From positions 11,219,250 to 11,283,249 of the forward strand of contig OZ022584.1 of NCBI GenBank assembly GCA_963669155.1: DNA of 64,000 nt, in the 5' to 3' direction. This document shows, piece by piece, positions 23,452-34,537 of this stretch (position 1 is the first letter of the stretch; each line of letters starts with the position of its first letter). Origin of the DNA: Arbacia lixula (lineage: Eukaryota > Echinodermata > Echinoidea > Arbacioida > Arbaciidae). The notes beneath the pieces are model-generated. The model searched no databases, was not told the DNA's origin, and saw nothing but the letters and a program-made list of their open reading frames with translations. The translations under genes were made by a program, and so were the position numbers.

Positions 23452-23646
23452 TAATTTCTCACATTTATATACTTTCTCCCATACGTGTACTGCATCAAAG
23501 TAATAGCTTTGATCCAGCTGAGGCATGGCGGCTTGTCATTGTTCAAATCCCAACTACACCCGACAAAGGAAATTATAATTGGTATTGTGTCGAGAATTTG
23601 TCAATCTGACGGTCAATCGGATCGGGGTCGCCTTAGCCACTAACCC

Positions 23647-23820
23647 GTCTCTGTGGTCTAGTGGTTAAGGCACCGGCGTTCAAAGCTGGGGGCCCGGGTT
23701 CGATTCCCGGCAGAGACATTTTTTCGGCATTGCCAATTTTTCCAAAGGGTAGATAGCTCTGGGGAACCTTGATTTAAGCTACGCCTACCATTGTTCTCTT
23801 CATCCATTTCTTTCACAAAA
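23647..23820 (+). mobile_element. tRNA-derived SINE with UCA-anticodon tRNA head
   Basis: Positions 23647-23718 fold as a complete tRNA: acceptor GTCTCTG/CAGAGAC, A box TGGTCTAGTGG, anticodon stem CCGGC/GCTGG with loop GTTCAAA (anticodon TCA), T-arm CCGGGTTCGATTCCCGG. It is followed by a tail of about 100 bp ending TTTCTTTCACAAAATA. The same tail occurs inverted at 23339-23451, which argues for a mobile SINE whose Pol III promoter is the tRNA head. Length and arm sizes exclude a selenocysteine tRNA. It could still be transcribed. Confidence 0.7.
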
Positions 23821-23865
23821 TATTTAAATAAAAGAGTTGCCGAAGCTGTTGTATATGTATAATTT

Positions 23866-23873
23866 CTCACATT

Positions 23874-23950
<77 letters not shown>
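23866..23950. repeat. (AT)n microsatellite
   Basis: More than 30 TA units; the open frames on both strands are artefacts. Confidence 0.95.
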
Positions 23951-23953
<3 letters not shown>

Positions 23954-24038
23954 TTTATATGCATACAGAGGGTGCTTGCCCATCTTTCAGCAATAATGAC
24001 AAAGATTGTTTTTAGCAAACAATTTTAATCACACTTAC

Positions 24039-24125
24039 TGGAAATGACCCATCTACAGCATCAGCAATATCGTTCAGACCTTGACTGAGATTGGTCAGGA
24101 GAATCTGGTCCAACCCACTTTGAAC
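24039..24125 (-). CDS. prom: Prominin exon, second extracellular loop
   Basis: Twenty-nine residues (VQSGLDQILLTNLSQGLNDI and on) with an NLS sequon. Acceptor CTTATGCAG, donor CCA|GTAAGT, phase 0 to 0. Confidence 0.8.
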
Positions 24126-24401
24126 CTGCATAAGACGAGATAAAGGTAATTATGATATGATATAAAGGCACTGGTTGGAATTGAATATAAAATATAATAA
24201 ATAGACCGTCTGGAAGAATACAAATAACTTTGAATAATATATACCTCAGAGACTTGTTTATGTTAATCATTCTGATCACTACAATACATACTATCTAGTT
24301 CATCTATAGAACAAAAGAGTTGCATCTTGTATTAGATATTGTTGTTAGTCAAGTTAAGAAAATCGAAAATCAGCAAGCGCGGTCCCTATAAAATCATTTA
24401 C

Positions 24402-24548
24402 CTGGCTGACCGCGGTTGAAATATTTTGAGGCGAGAGCTGATTGGTTACTTGGCCCAATAGATCGTCTGCTTCACTGCTTGGGAGAATTTCCATTGACGA
24501 CACGGTATCGTTGACCGTGTCGAAAAGACTGTCGAAGCTTGGTAACAT
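24402..24548 (-). CDS. prom: Prominin exon, second extracellular loop
   Basis: Forty-nine residues starting MLPSFDSLFDTVNDTVSSME, with NDT and NIS sequons. The ATG is internal, just after acceptor ATGTAG, and is not a start. Donor CAG|GTAAAT, phase 0 to 0. It is helical like the Leu-rich loop segments of prominins. Confidence 0.8.
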
Positions 24549-24599
24549 CTACATACGAAACACGAGAAGATGAAGAAGTTGAATGCCAGCATGGCAACA

Positions 24600-24828
24600 A
24601 TTATGAAGGAGGTATATGAGGAAAGACTGAAGACGAAATAGGAACGACAACAATGAATAGAATTAAGAGAAAATAAACAACAAAACGAACAGGAATAAGA
24701 AAAAGACGAAAGAAGAGAACAAGAAGGGGAACAACAGCAGAAGGAGAAACAGGGCCGGTGCAAATGAAAGACAGCGATAGAAGGTAGAAAGAGAACAAGA
24801 AAAGAAAAATAAGACGAAGAAGAAGAAA

Positions 24829-24866
<38 letters not shown>

Positions 24867-24930
24867 AATGATAATGAAGGTGGTGTTAGTGTTAGTGGTG
24901 GTGGTGGTGATGACAATGATGATGATGATC
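24600..24930. repeat. Purine-rich tract with (GAT)n
   Basis: A long GAA/AGAA-rich purine strand followed by about 12 GAT units (24832-24866) and GGTGGT/GATGAT units. The minus-strand Ser-rich open frame is an artefact. Confidence 0.85.
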
Positions 24931-25163
24931 CCGGCTTATAGACAGTTCCAATAATAGCAATGTTTTTTTTTTTGTTTCAATGATAAAAAAAAATCACCCC
25001 CACCCCAACACTTTTGGTGGTTAACAATAACATTTTCGGTGGAGGCTTACAATGATAACGTTTTTCGAGATCGTTGTACATCACAGCAGAATGTTGCATC
25101 ATTAAGGATTCTCCTATTATTTGGTAATGATTTTAAAGTGAGTTCGTTTCCATGGAAACCTAC

Positions 25164-25254
25164 CTCTCTGAGGTCCAGGCTGAGCACGATGTCTAGGAAG
25201 CCAGAAGACTCCAAATCCAAGACATTAAATAGCGTCTCATCTTCTTTGCAGTCT
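25164..25254 (-). CDS. prom: Prominin exon, second extracellular loop
   Basis: Encodes E-DCKEDETLFNVLDLESSGF and on to SLDLRE. The DCK...T.... block aligns with VYSDCKKNRGTYGTLHL of prominin-1, including the conserved cysteine. Acceptor TTCTTAACAG, donor GAG|GTAGGT, phase 2 in, 0 out. Confidence 0.85.
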
Positions 25255-25416
25255 CTGTTAAGAAAAAGGGGGGGGGGGGGTGGTTGAAGTGTAATTTGTT
25301 AAAAAAAATATATACATTATGGTTGCGCATTCTCGCTTGCGTATGAATAAAACCGTGTGGAAATTTGACAGAAGGCAGTACTTTGAAGTGAATAAAAGAG
25401 GAATCTGTGTACTCAC

Positions 25417-25514
25417 TCCAGAATTTGGTAGATGGTAACGTTGAACGTCGCATTTCCAAAAGAGACTTGCTCGGTGAGTGAGACCCCGCCCCACGTGGCT
25501 GGATCGTCAACAAC
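25417..25514 (-). CDS. prom: Prominin exon after TM4
   Basis: Thirty-two residues (VVDDPATWGGVSLTEQVSFG, then NATFNVTIYQIL) matching the LDTPYLLN...LFNKSKMKLTFEQVYSD region that follows TM4; NAT and NVT sequons are present. Acceptor TATCATAG, donor GGA|GTGAGT, phase 0 in, 2 out. Confidence 0.85.
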
Positions 25515-25942
25515 CTATGATATTTTATTGAAAGAGAAGTAAGCAGGAAAAAAGTGATTATGATCTATTGCCCTTTCAAGACTGATCCCTTCACCCCTCC
25601 ATCATCATGATCAGGAATAAATTGTACATTAATTTGTTTTCTGCTGTGTATTATTCGAATGGATCATTCCGACCACCACCGTAATCCTCTTTTAAAGATG
25701 TGTCGCTGCTTCATGAAATGGTTGCTTTATATCATTCTTAAAGATTTGGTACATTCGTTGACCATTACAATGAAGTATGAAATAAGTGATTATTATACTT
25801 GTCTATTATGTCTATACAAACCGAAGCTATAGAAATATTGCAAAGAGTTTTTTTAAACTTGAAAGACTAGTCAGTATACGCCTTGAGGAGACGAAAAAAA
25901 ATCCTCCGTTTTCTTTAAATGCACCCCTTATCACTCCACACC

Positions 25943-25977
<35 letters not shown>

Positions 25978-26020
25978 AAACAGGGGAAAAGAAAAGGTAA
26001 CAAGTCAGTTAGATGGCTAC

Positions 26021-26144
26021 CTCTCTGATGATTGACATATCAAGGAGCGAATCACAGACGATGGTGAAAGTGGACCCCACGATAAGAGCGATAGCAGCTA
26101 GAAGACACAGGAAGAAGGAGACAGAGAAGGACCAGCAGACCGAC
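26021..26144 (-). CDS. prom: Prominin exon: fourth transmembrane segment
   Basis: Encodes SVCWSFSVSFFLCLLAAIAL followed by IVGSTFTIVCDSLLDMSIIRE. It aligns with [22 protein letters not shown]...LICEP of prominin-1: one long hydrophobic helix then a cysteine at the start of the second loop. Acceptor GGTAACACAG, donor GAG|GTAGCC, phase 2 in, 0 out. Confidence 0.9.
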
Positions 26145-26418
26145 CTGTGTTACCATGGAAACGGATGAAAAAGAAGAACAATATTGTTATAATCTTTCCC
26201 ATTACGTTACGACTTTTCATGAATTCTTCTTCTCACTGCAACCTTGTTTGTAAGCATCGTGTTTAGTTATTATTTTGTTGTTTATGTGGCAATAAACTTA
26301 AATCAAATTGAGGTCAACATTTTTCTTTATCTGTTTATAGCATCGGCTGAGTCTAATATCAACGAACAACCAGACATTGACGACGGCAATGATGGGGATG
26401 ACGGCGACGTCAACTCAC

Positions 26419-26574
26419 CCCATTAGCATCCGACCACCGCAGTCGCAGCAGCATCCCCGCTGTTCGCCCGGGCCGTCGCACGACCTCAACCCGCACAACG
26501 AGAAGAGTAGGCCGAGTACGGTGATGATGACCGTGAAGGCAAAGACCACCGGCAAACCAGACGTGATGATGTCG
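26419..26574 (-). CDS. prom: Prominin exon: third transmembrane segment and Cys-rich turn
   Basis: Encodes a helix (SGLPVVFAFTVIITVLGLLF) then SLCGLRSCDGPGEQRGCCCD and CGGRMLM. This matches the LGLLCGVCGY...TRRGCVSNTGGVFLM arrangement of prominins, the Cys-rich cytoplasmic hairpin between TM3 and TM4. Acceptor CCCTATGCAG, donor GG|GTGAGT, phase 2 to 2. Confidence 0.9.
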
Positions 26575-26689
26575 CTGCATAGGGAAAGGGAGGGGGAGGC
26601 GGCGATTATCGTCTTCATTCGCTTTTCATTTGTCACGACCATGATATAACCTATATTTACATCTATTTATAGAATTTATTTGATATCAT

Positions 26690-26780
26690 CGGATATATAG
26701 AGTGATAGATCGAGAGGTAGCTCGAATGATAGCTCGATAGATCGATATATAGACAGGTAGACAGATAAATAGATACGAGA
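26690..26780. repeat. Degenerate (GATA)n tract
   Basis: GATA/GATC/GACA-type tetranucleotide units, interrupted. No other feature. Confidence 0.7.
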
Positions 26781-26999
26781 GAACTAATTCGTAGAAAGTC
26801 ATTCTTTTATTATTTTTTGGAGGCATGATGTTATACGTAAATGACAACCTAAGGTAGATTAAAAGAATGAATGAGGAAAAACAATTACAACAATTAATCT
26901 CCATGAAATAATGTCTTGTAGTGTTAGCGTTAATGTTACCATAAGGCAGAACGAAATAAAAACTACATGAATGTGAAGTGATAAGAAGAAATCTCTTAC

Positions 27000-27079
27000 A
27001 TATGGCTCTGCTGAAGCGAAACTTGAATTGTGTCGCTGACTGTTTCCTTCATTGAATCAAGGTTGAGGTTCTCAAAAAT
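27000..27079 (-). CDS. prom: Prominin exon before TM3
   Basis: Encodes IFENLNLDSMKETVSDTIQV and SLQQSH, the end of the first extracellular loop. Acceptor ACATATTCAG, donor AT|GTAAGA, phase 0 in, 2 out, fitting the TM3 exon. Confidence 0.75.
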
Positions 27080-27406
27080 CTGAATATGTGAAACAAATTA
27101 TTAATTTGTGGTCATTGTAGTCACGGTACAACTTACGAATAATTGCGGGCCCCAATATCACCCCACCCCCTCCCAGAAAAAAGCAACAACAAAAAAAAAG
27201 CAAACGAAAAAAAAAACACAAACAGCAACAACAACAAATACTCTGTAGGCATGTACTACAGTATACTGAGTGCAATAAAAACTTGACTATGGATGACAAA
27301 GCAAGAGCAAACGCAAAAAGCAGTATTATAATTGCAAGTCGTCTTTATGTACAGTAGTAGTAATAGTGGGCATTATAGCAGTTTATAAGAAGTAGTAGCA
27401 ACCTAC

Positions 27407-27483
27407 GTCATCGAGCGATGCTGAAGTGCTGTTTAAAAGCTCCTGTATCATCTGTTGGAGCTCGCCTGTGACGTTGTGGATGC
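27407..27483 (-). CDS. prom: Prominin exon, first extracellular loop
   Basis: Encodes GIHNVTGELQQMIQELLNST and SASLDD, similar to [20 protein letters not shown] of prominin-1, including the NVT sequon. Acceptor TTTTCACCAG, donor GAC|GTAGGT, phase 1 in, 0 out. Confidence 0.8.
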
Positions 27484-28186
27484 CTGGTGAAAAGTGTAAA
27501 AGTGTAAAAGGCTTCATATACTAAAAGGTGCATGCAATTAGCTTTACATTTGTCAGTAAGTTGGCTAAGGTATTTAAACCATATTCCTATCACCATGATC
27601 ACTAGAAGAAGTAGCGTTAGTGACTTTGACAACAATACCAGTACAAATAGAGTATACAAAGGTAGGCCGAGTAACAGTAACATCAATGAAAATCATTATC
27701 AAATAAACAGTAATATAAACGAGACATACTTGTGGACAAGTATAAGGTGGTCTGTATTGACAATTTCGTGCACAGACATGGGCTGGTATGCACGGTGACC
27801 ATCTATTCCAGGTGATCTATTCAATAGAAATCAGAGGCAACGCTCAAAATAACACATAGCACACCTACAACATACTAACATTTTCGAGACTTGCCGAAAT
27901 GATCACATATTTATGCTAACAGCATGTAAACAATACTCAATGAAGATAAAGGGGCGAGAGGAAAAAAATGGGAAAAATATCTCAAAGAGATTGACAAAGT
28001 GAGGGATTGAACAGAAGAAATTCTCAAAAATCACTTCGCAAAATGAATGAAAAATTGAATCTACCTACACCACGATTCGAACAGGGGGCCTCGCGTTCTT
28101 AAAACAGCGCCTTACCCGTTGAAGCACAAATCTTCCCATTCACTTAACACGTGCAAGCACAGCTGGAGCTAGAATGATTTATAGTA

Positions 28187-29660
28187 GACTGTGGGCTACC
28201 TAGACCCCCCATCCCTCCCCTTAGCCACAATTTTCTTTTGGGTTTTTATTCTAGCCAGGACCCTCAGCTATCAGAATCTGCCTGTTTGCCATTGTGCTTC
28301 TGGTGGGTGTGGCCTACAGAGCCGTTGCCATGGGAACGCATCAGTGAAATATTGGAATTTCAGAAATTGCCATCCTTCTCTCAAATGTTAACACAAAAAT
28401 ATGAAATTAGTGTCTAACTATACATTTTACAGGTTACCCAGTTGATTCTGACAGGAATCTAAGCCATTTAAGGCCACTATCAAGCGTAAAAAATGGTTAT
28501 TGCCATGGAAACGGTCACAAAAAAATGCATTTTTTAGTAAATATTTCAAATATATGTTAATAGGCAACTCAAAGCCAAATCCCGGGTCCTAAAAGTATAA
28601 ATATTAAGATATCACATTCATATCAATGAAGACTGAGGTATTTTTAAGTCCGAACAGTCATGCATAAGAGCAAGGTTGCTATGACAACACCATGGTGCAA
28701 GAAATACTGAAATTACAGAAAAATAAGAAATTGCCATACATTTATCAAATGGCGACCTAAAAACACAAAATTAGTGTTCAAGTATACATTAATTAAGGTG
28801 TCCACTTGATTCAGATTGGAATTTAAGTCATAACAGATCATGAGGATGCCTAAAAATGGTAGTTGCCATGGAAACGATATGAACCAAAAAGGCAATTTTG
28901 TTAGAAAACCATACAAATATATGTAGATACACAGCAAAAAACCTAACCCTAGTTTATAGTTTTATGCATATTTAGTTAACAGAATAGTAGCAATCAAGAT
29001 TAAGTCATTTCTAAGTGATAACTATCACCCATAAGATGACTGCTGCTATGACAACACCATGGTACCAAAAATAATGAACTCACAGAAATATAAGAAAGTG
29101 CAATATATTTCTCAAATGGTAACATAAAAACACAATATTAGCGTCTAAGTATACATTTATCAAGGTGCCCAGTTGATTCTGATTAGAATCTAAGTCATGT
29201 AAGGTCATGATCATACCTAGAAATCGTTGTTGCCATGGAAACGATATATAAAAAAATATTTTCTTTCAGAAAACCATTAAAATATATGAAATTACGCAGC
29301 AAAAACCTAATCCTAGTTTATAGTTTGATGTATATTTAGATGCCACAATAGTAGCAAATCAAGCTTGAGTCATTTCTAAGTGATAACTGTCATTTATAAG
29401 ATGACTGTTGCTATGACAACGCCATGGTACTGAAAATATTGAACTTTCAGAAATATAAGAAAGTGCCATATATTTCTCAAATGGTAACATAAAAATACAA
29501 TATTAGCATCTAAGTATATATTTTGCAAGGTGCCCAGTTGATGCTGATTGAAATCTTGATAATTTAAGGTCAAGTTCATGGTCAAAATATGTATATTTCT
29601 ATGGAAACGATATGAAAAAAGGGTGATTTTAGTGCAAAAAAGGTAGCACAAAACTTAATC
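28187..29660 (+). repeat. Foldback left arm: tandem units of about 365 bp
   Basis: Successive units share CTAAGTATACATT, CAGTTGATTCTGA, TTGCCATGGAAACG, AATATATG and CTATGACAACACCATGGT in that order, diverged from one another by roughly 15-25% by eye. Confidence 0.75.
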
Positions 29661-30489
29661 CCAGTTGGCAGTATTATGATGGCTTATATTCTCAAATGAT
29701 ATGAATCAATATCATTGAATTCTTAGGTATTTATGGTCATGCCTATCTTGTAATCAATGTGAACTACTTGGTTTTAAGCATACGCAATGTATCATCTCAC
29801 CCCTTTAGCACCAAAAGACACACTGAAAGTGTATAGAGCTATGCATTCCAAGCTTTCCAGACGAATGCCTTCATGATTTGTTGTAAATTATGGTCCTCGT
29901 CATGACAAATATTGATGCTTTAGCAAGAACATAACAAAAATACAAATTATTAGAGAATTTAACCTAGGAAACACCACAAAACATATAAAAAGTAACAAGG
30001 TACATGTATATGACTTTTGTAACTGTGCTTCTGATTGTACATAAGATCCCGAAATTCAAGATTGTCGAGGTCATGCATAATTGACAGTTACGATGTCAAT
30101 ACACTGCTGCACACCATTGAATGTATTATGCCAGAATATCATGTATTATGCTACATTAATGTTATATACATACACATATGTAGTTTTATAAACTCAATAG
30201 TAAAGTGAAAACATTATACCATACAATTTAATTTCATTGTCACCTTCATCGCTGTCACCATCTACAGACTCTTCCTGCACATTGTAAAGCATGTATCTTA
30301 GCATGCTGGACATCCTCATCCTGAGCATGCAACATATATTTACAATGGTGGGATACCATGACAATGGCCTAAAACCAACATCCAAAACCAGTTGAAAAGA
30401 AAACACACAGGTAACGAGATACATTCGCCAAGGCGATAAGAAAGCAAAAGAGATGAAAGTGCCTCACATCACCTTGGTATCACTTTGTA

Positions 30490-32867
30490 TGTTCTTAGGA
30501 TATCAATTTTATATTTGCCGCCATAGTGTTGCCATAGCAACAGTCATTCGAGCTATGACCATTATTACTTAGAAATAATTCGATCATGATTACTACCATT
30601 CTGGCACGTAAATATTCATAACACTATAAACTAGGATTACGTTTTAGGCGATGTATTTACATATATTTGAATGCTTTCTAACAAAATTGCCTTTTTGGTT
30701 CATATAGTTTCCATGGTAACTACCATTTTTAGTCATCATCGTGATCTGTTATAACTTAAATTCCAATCTGAACCAACTGGGCACCTTAATAAATGTATAC
30801 TCGAACACTAATTTTGTGCTTTTAGGTCGTCATATGATAGATATATGGCAATTTTATATAGTTCTGTAATTTTACTTTTTCTGGCACCATGGTGATGTCA
30901 TAGCAACGGTGCTCTTATGCATGATTATTCTCCTTAAAAATACCTCAGTCTTTATTGATCATGAGTCTGATATCTTAATATTTACATTTTTAAAAGCCGG
31001 GATTTGGCTTTGAGTTGCCTATTTACATATATGTGAATTGTTAACTAAAAATTCCCTTTTCTGATCGTTTCCAAGGCAATACCCCTTTTTTACGCATGAT
31101 CTTTTCATTAAATGGCTTAGATTCCTATCAAAATCAACTGTGCAAGTTGTGAAATGTATACTTAGACTCAAATTTTGGTTTTTTATGTTCATATTTTAGA
31201 AATATATGGCAATTTTGTAACTTCCTCAAATTCCAAAATTTCATTGACACGTTACCATGGTAACAGCCCTGGAGGCCGCACCCGCCGCCAGTGCAATGGC
31301 AAACAGGCAGATTCTGACAGCTGAGGGTCCTGCCTAACATAAAAACATGGTTTAAGATTGTGGCTAAGGGGGGGGGGGGGACCTTTTCAGTTTTCGGCCC
31401 ATGGCCTACATATATTTGAATGTTTTCCTTACAAAATTGCCTTTTTTATTCACAGCATTTCTATGGCAACAACCATTTTTGGCACAATTGTGATCTCTAA
31501 TGAATGATTACAATCAGAACCAACTGTGCACTACGGTAAATGTATACCTAGACACATATTTTCTGTTTTTAAGTTACCATATGATAAATATATGACACTT
31601 TCTTATAATTCAGTAATTTCGGTATTTTTGACATCATGGTGTTGTCATAGCAATGGTATTTTCTTACACGACAGTTAGTGCATATAAATGACTTAAGCTT
31701 TTTTGCAACTATTCTGGCATGTAAGTATTCATCAAACCTTAAAGAAGAACTAGGTTTTGTGTTGTGAATTCACAGATATTTGAATACTTCTCTAACAAAA
31801 ATGCCTTTTTTACACGTCGTTTCCATGGTAACGACTATTTTAGGTATGATAATGACCTTACATGACTTAGATTCTGATCAGAATCAACAGGGCGCCTTGA
31901 TAAATGTATACTTAGACGCTAATATTGTGTTTTTATGCTAACATTTGAGAAATAATTGCAACTTTCTTATATTTCTGTAAGTTCAATATTTTTGGTACCA
32001 TGGTGTTGTCATAGCAACAGTCATCTTATGGGTTACAGTTATCACTTACAAATGACTCAATCTTCATTGCTACTATTCTGGCAACTAAATATTCATAAAA
32101 CTATAAACTTTGATTAGTTATTTTGCTGTGTATTTACATATATTTGAATAGTTTTCTAACAAAATTGCCTTTTTGGTTCATATCGTTTCCATGGCAACTG
32201 CTCTTTTTTGGCATCATCGTGATCTGTTATGACTGAAATTCTAATCTAAATCAACTGGGCACCTTAATAAATGTATAATGTATTTTAGGTCGCCATATGA
32301 TAAATGTATGGCAATTTCTTATTTTTCTGTAATTTCAGTATTTCGTGCACCATGGTGTTGTCATAGCAACGGTGCTCTTACGCATGACTGTTCGCACTTA
32401 AAAATACCTCATTCTTCATCGATATGAGTCTGATATCTTAATATTTACACTTTTTGAAGCGGCGATTTGACTTTCAGTTGCCTATTAGCATATATTTGAA
32501 ATGTTAACTAAAAAAATGCATTTTTTGTGATCCTTTCCATGGCAATAACCATTTTTTACGCATGATAGTGGCCTTAAATGGCTTAGATTCCTATCAGAAT
32601 CAACTGGGCAACTTCTGAAACATATACTTAGACACCAATTTTGTCTTAGTATGTTACTATTTAAGAAATATATGCCAATTTTGTAACTTCCTCAAATTCC
32701 AAAATTTCACTGACATGTTACCATGGCAACAGCCCTGGAGGCCACACCCACCACCAGCGCAATGGCAAACAGGCAGATTCTGACAGCCGAGGGTCCTGCC
32801 TAACATAAAAACATGGTTTGAAATTGTGGCTAAGGGGAGGGACCTTTTCGGTTTCTGGCCCATGGCC
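30490..32867 (-). repeat. Foldback right arm: six inverted units, two termini
   Basis: These are reverse complements of the left-arm units. Terminus-like sequence (GGTCCTGCCTAACATAAAAA and GGCCCATGGCCTA) appears twice, at about 31325-31408 and at 32786-32867, so the arm contains an internal end. Confidence 0.7.
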
Positions 32868-33206
32868 TATAGTAAGTCGATATTCAAGCTGAAATTCGGC
32901 CATGGTCCCGACACCTGGGGGGCATTTCATCAAAGGACTTGTCGGACGTTTTATCCGACAAACTGTTATAAGCTACTAAAATGCTTGCATCTTATTGGCC
33001 GAGAGCAAATATAAACGGAGGTGACGACCCCAAAAGCTAGAAAACTGAGCTACAGCATACTAAATTACAGAATAAAAGATCCAAACATAAGCGACATACC
33101 GCTCCTAAAAGATCGTCATGTCAATTCATGATTTCAAATAAGTGAATTTCCCATTGACACTACACGTACATACGACCGATTAATGCCTATAATCAAATTT
33201 ACACCT

Positions 33207-33573
33207 TTTTTTTTTTTTTTTTTTTTTTAATGGTATAGAGGGTCTTTCCCATCGCAGTCCGAAGACTGAATTAAGAGGGATGTTACAATGTGAGCCCTGG
33301 TCGCTGGATACAAGAACATATCATGCACACGTATGTGCACCATCTCCACTCCCTGGGGAGTATTCCTTGCCCGCTGCACGATATCGGCGCTGGGTCAAGA
33401 TCATTCACATAATCGTCCACCTCCTACCAGGTACCCATTTATACTCCTGGGTGGAGAGCAGCAATGTGGATGAAGTATCTTGCTGAAGGACACAAGTGCC
33501 ATGAGTGGGATTGAACCTGGGACCTTGAGGTCTTCAGTCACAGTACACAACCACCACACCATGATACCATGAC
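33207..33573 (-). mobile_element. SINE with poly(A) tail and tRNA-like head
   Basis: On the minus strand the element has a B-box-like GGTTCAATCCCA, then CATGGCACTTGTGTCCTTCA, a GGTACCTGG word, GCGCCGATATCGTGCAGCGG and a 3' A-run (T-run at 33207-33229 on the plus strand). The same order recurs on the plus strand at 58848-59206. It is inserted in block A of the duplication; block B lacks it. Confidence 0.75.
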
Positions 33574-33607
33574 ACCTCCACCTCCATCTCCACCTCCACC
33601 TCCACCT
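33559..33607. repeat. (CACCTC)n minisatellite
   Basis: About seven CACCTC/CATCTC units at the 5' edge of the SINE. Confidence 0.8.
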
Positions 33608-34537
33608 TGAAGGCGTATTAAAAATGAAAAATAAAGGCAACCCTACCATAGAGCAATGTCTTAGGCACAACGTACTGAAATTTGGGAGAAAACTGATCAA
33701 GAATTACTGAGATACGCAAAAACGAGTAAAAAAGTCCGTGACGTCATACATGAACATTCATTTTTTTTATTCATATGGCAATACCATGACGTCACGATGT
33801 ACTTAACAGTAAAATGACATATAAAATCACATCTACATTTCATACTCTTTCCGAATATTAAAAAAATGGGGGTCACCGGCCAGTCTGAGGAGCTATGGCC
33901 GATTAAAGACAGTCACGTTTTTTGCAATATTTGCACACAAAAGCGTATTGACGCACGCGCAGACTTTCAACTTTGACGTACCCGCACGGCCTTGTTATTG
34001 CATAGAAATAGCTCAAAATTGCAGGATGTGATGTTTGTAGTGTCAAAAACATGAAACCAGTGAAAAAACGGAATTTTGAGGCTGCGTACCTGTTACGCAC
34101 GGAAAATCGCGCGACCACGCGCGCACGCGCAGAAATTGTTGAAATGCCTGAAATGGCCTGAAGCATATGCAAAACAATTTTTAGTTGATTTTGAGCATTT
34201 TAAAATTTTGCGCGCGCATTATTGCACTAACGTACGCGAACGCGCGCGTTTTTATTCATTGAAATCAATTGGCACGTCATTAATTTCATGCATATTAAAA
34301 TTCATTTCATATACATGATTAGTTCTAGAGATATATCCAATAATAGATTTTCATTAAATTGATCGTGCATGACGTCACGATTACGTAATGACCGTGAAAT
34401 CTAGGAATTGATAGGTTCACATACTTATGCCTATACATGATGAGCATTTGATATAACATGGTACATGCATTGCTGAGATATAGATGACACAAAAAAGTGG
34501 GGGGTAATAAAAAGAAGAAAGAAAATTCAAACGAAAC

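Larger units (their letters stand above)
28187..32867. mobile_element. 4.7-kb foldback element with tandem-unit inverted arms
   Basis: The ends are inverted copies (GGGCTACC...CCCTCCCCTTAGCC against the reverse complement near 32830-32867) flanked by TATAGTA at 28180-28186 and 32868-32874. The left arm holds about four units of about 365 bp, each with a CCATGGAAACG-type word (near 28500, 28865, 29233, 29597). The right arm holds about six inverted units (near 30715, 31070, 31462, 31823, 32189, 32538). The central 0.8 kb (29690-30480) is unique and non-coding. Block B carries the uninterrupted site. The architecture resembles Drosophila FB and sea urchin TU elements; no transposase is encoded. 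Confidence 0.75.
27721..34537. repeat. Tandem duplication, block A (with two insertions)
   Basis: Block A begins GAGACATACTTGTGGACAAG and corresponds, segment by segment, to block B at 34538-36217. It is longer only because it holds a foldback element at 28187-32867 and a SINE at 33207-33573. Without these it would be about 1.7-1.8 kb like block B. It lies in one prominin intron. Confidence 0.8.

Noticed and set aside
23647-23718. Functional UGA-suppressor or selenocysteine tRNA
   Set aside because: The fold is a standard 72-nt cloverleaf without the long variable arm of tRNA-Sec, and its tail is repeated nearby, so a SINE head is the simpler reading.
24446-24916. Ser-rich open frame of 156 codons
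   Set aside because: It is the complement of a purine-rich and (GAT)n tract.
30194-30424. Minus-strand frame with an acidic EESVDGDSDEGDNE stretch in the foldback centre
   Set aside because: It is 76 codons with no transposase motif, too short and isolated to call a gene.
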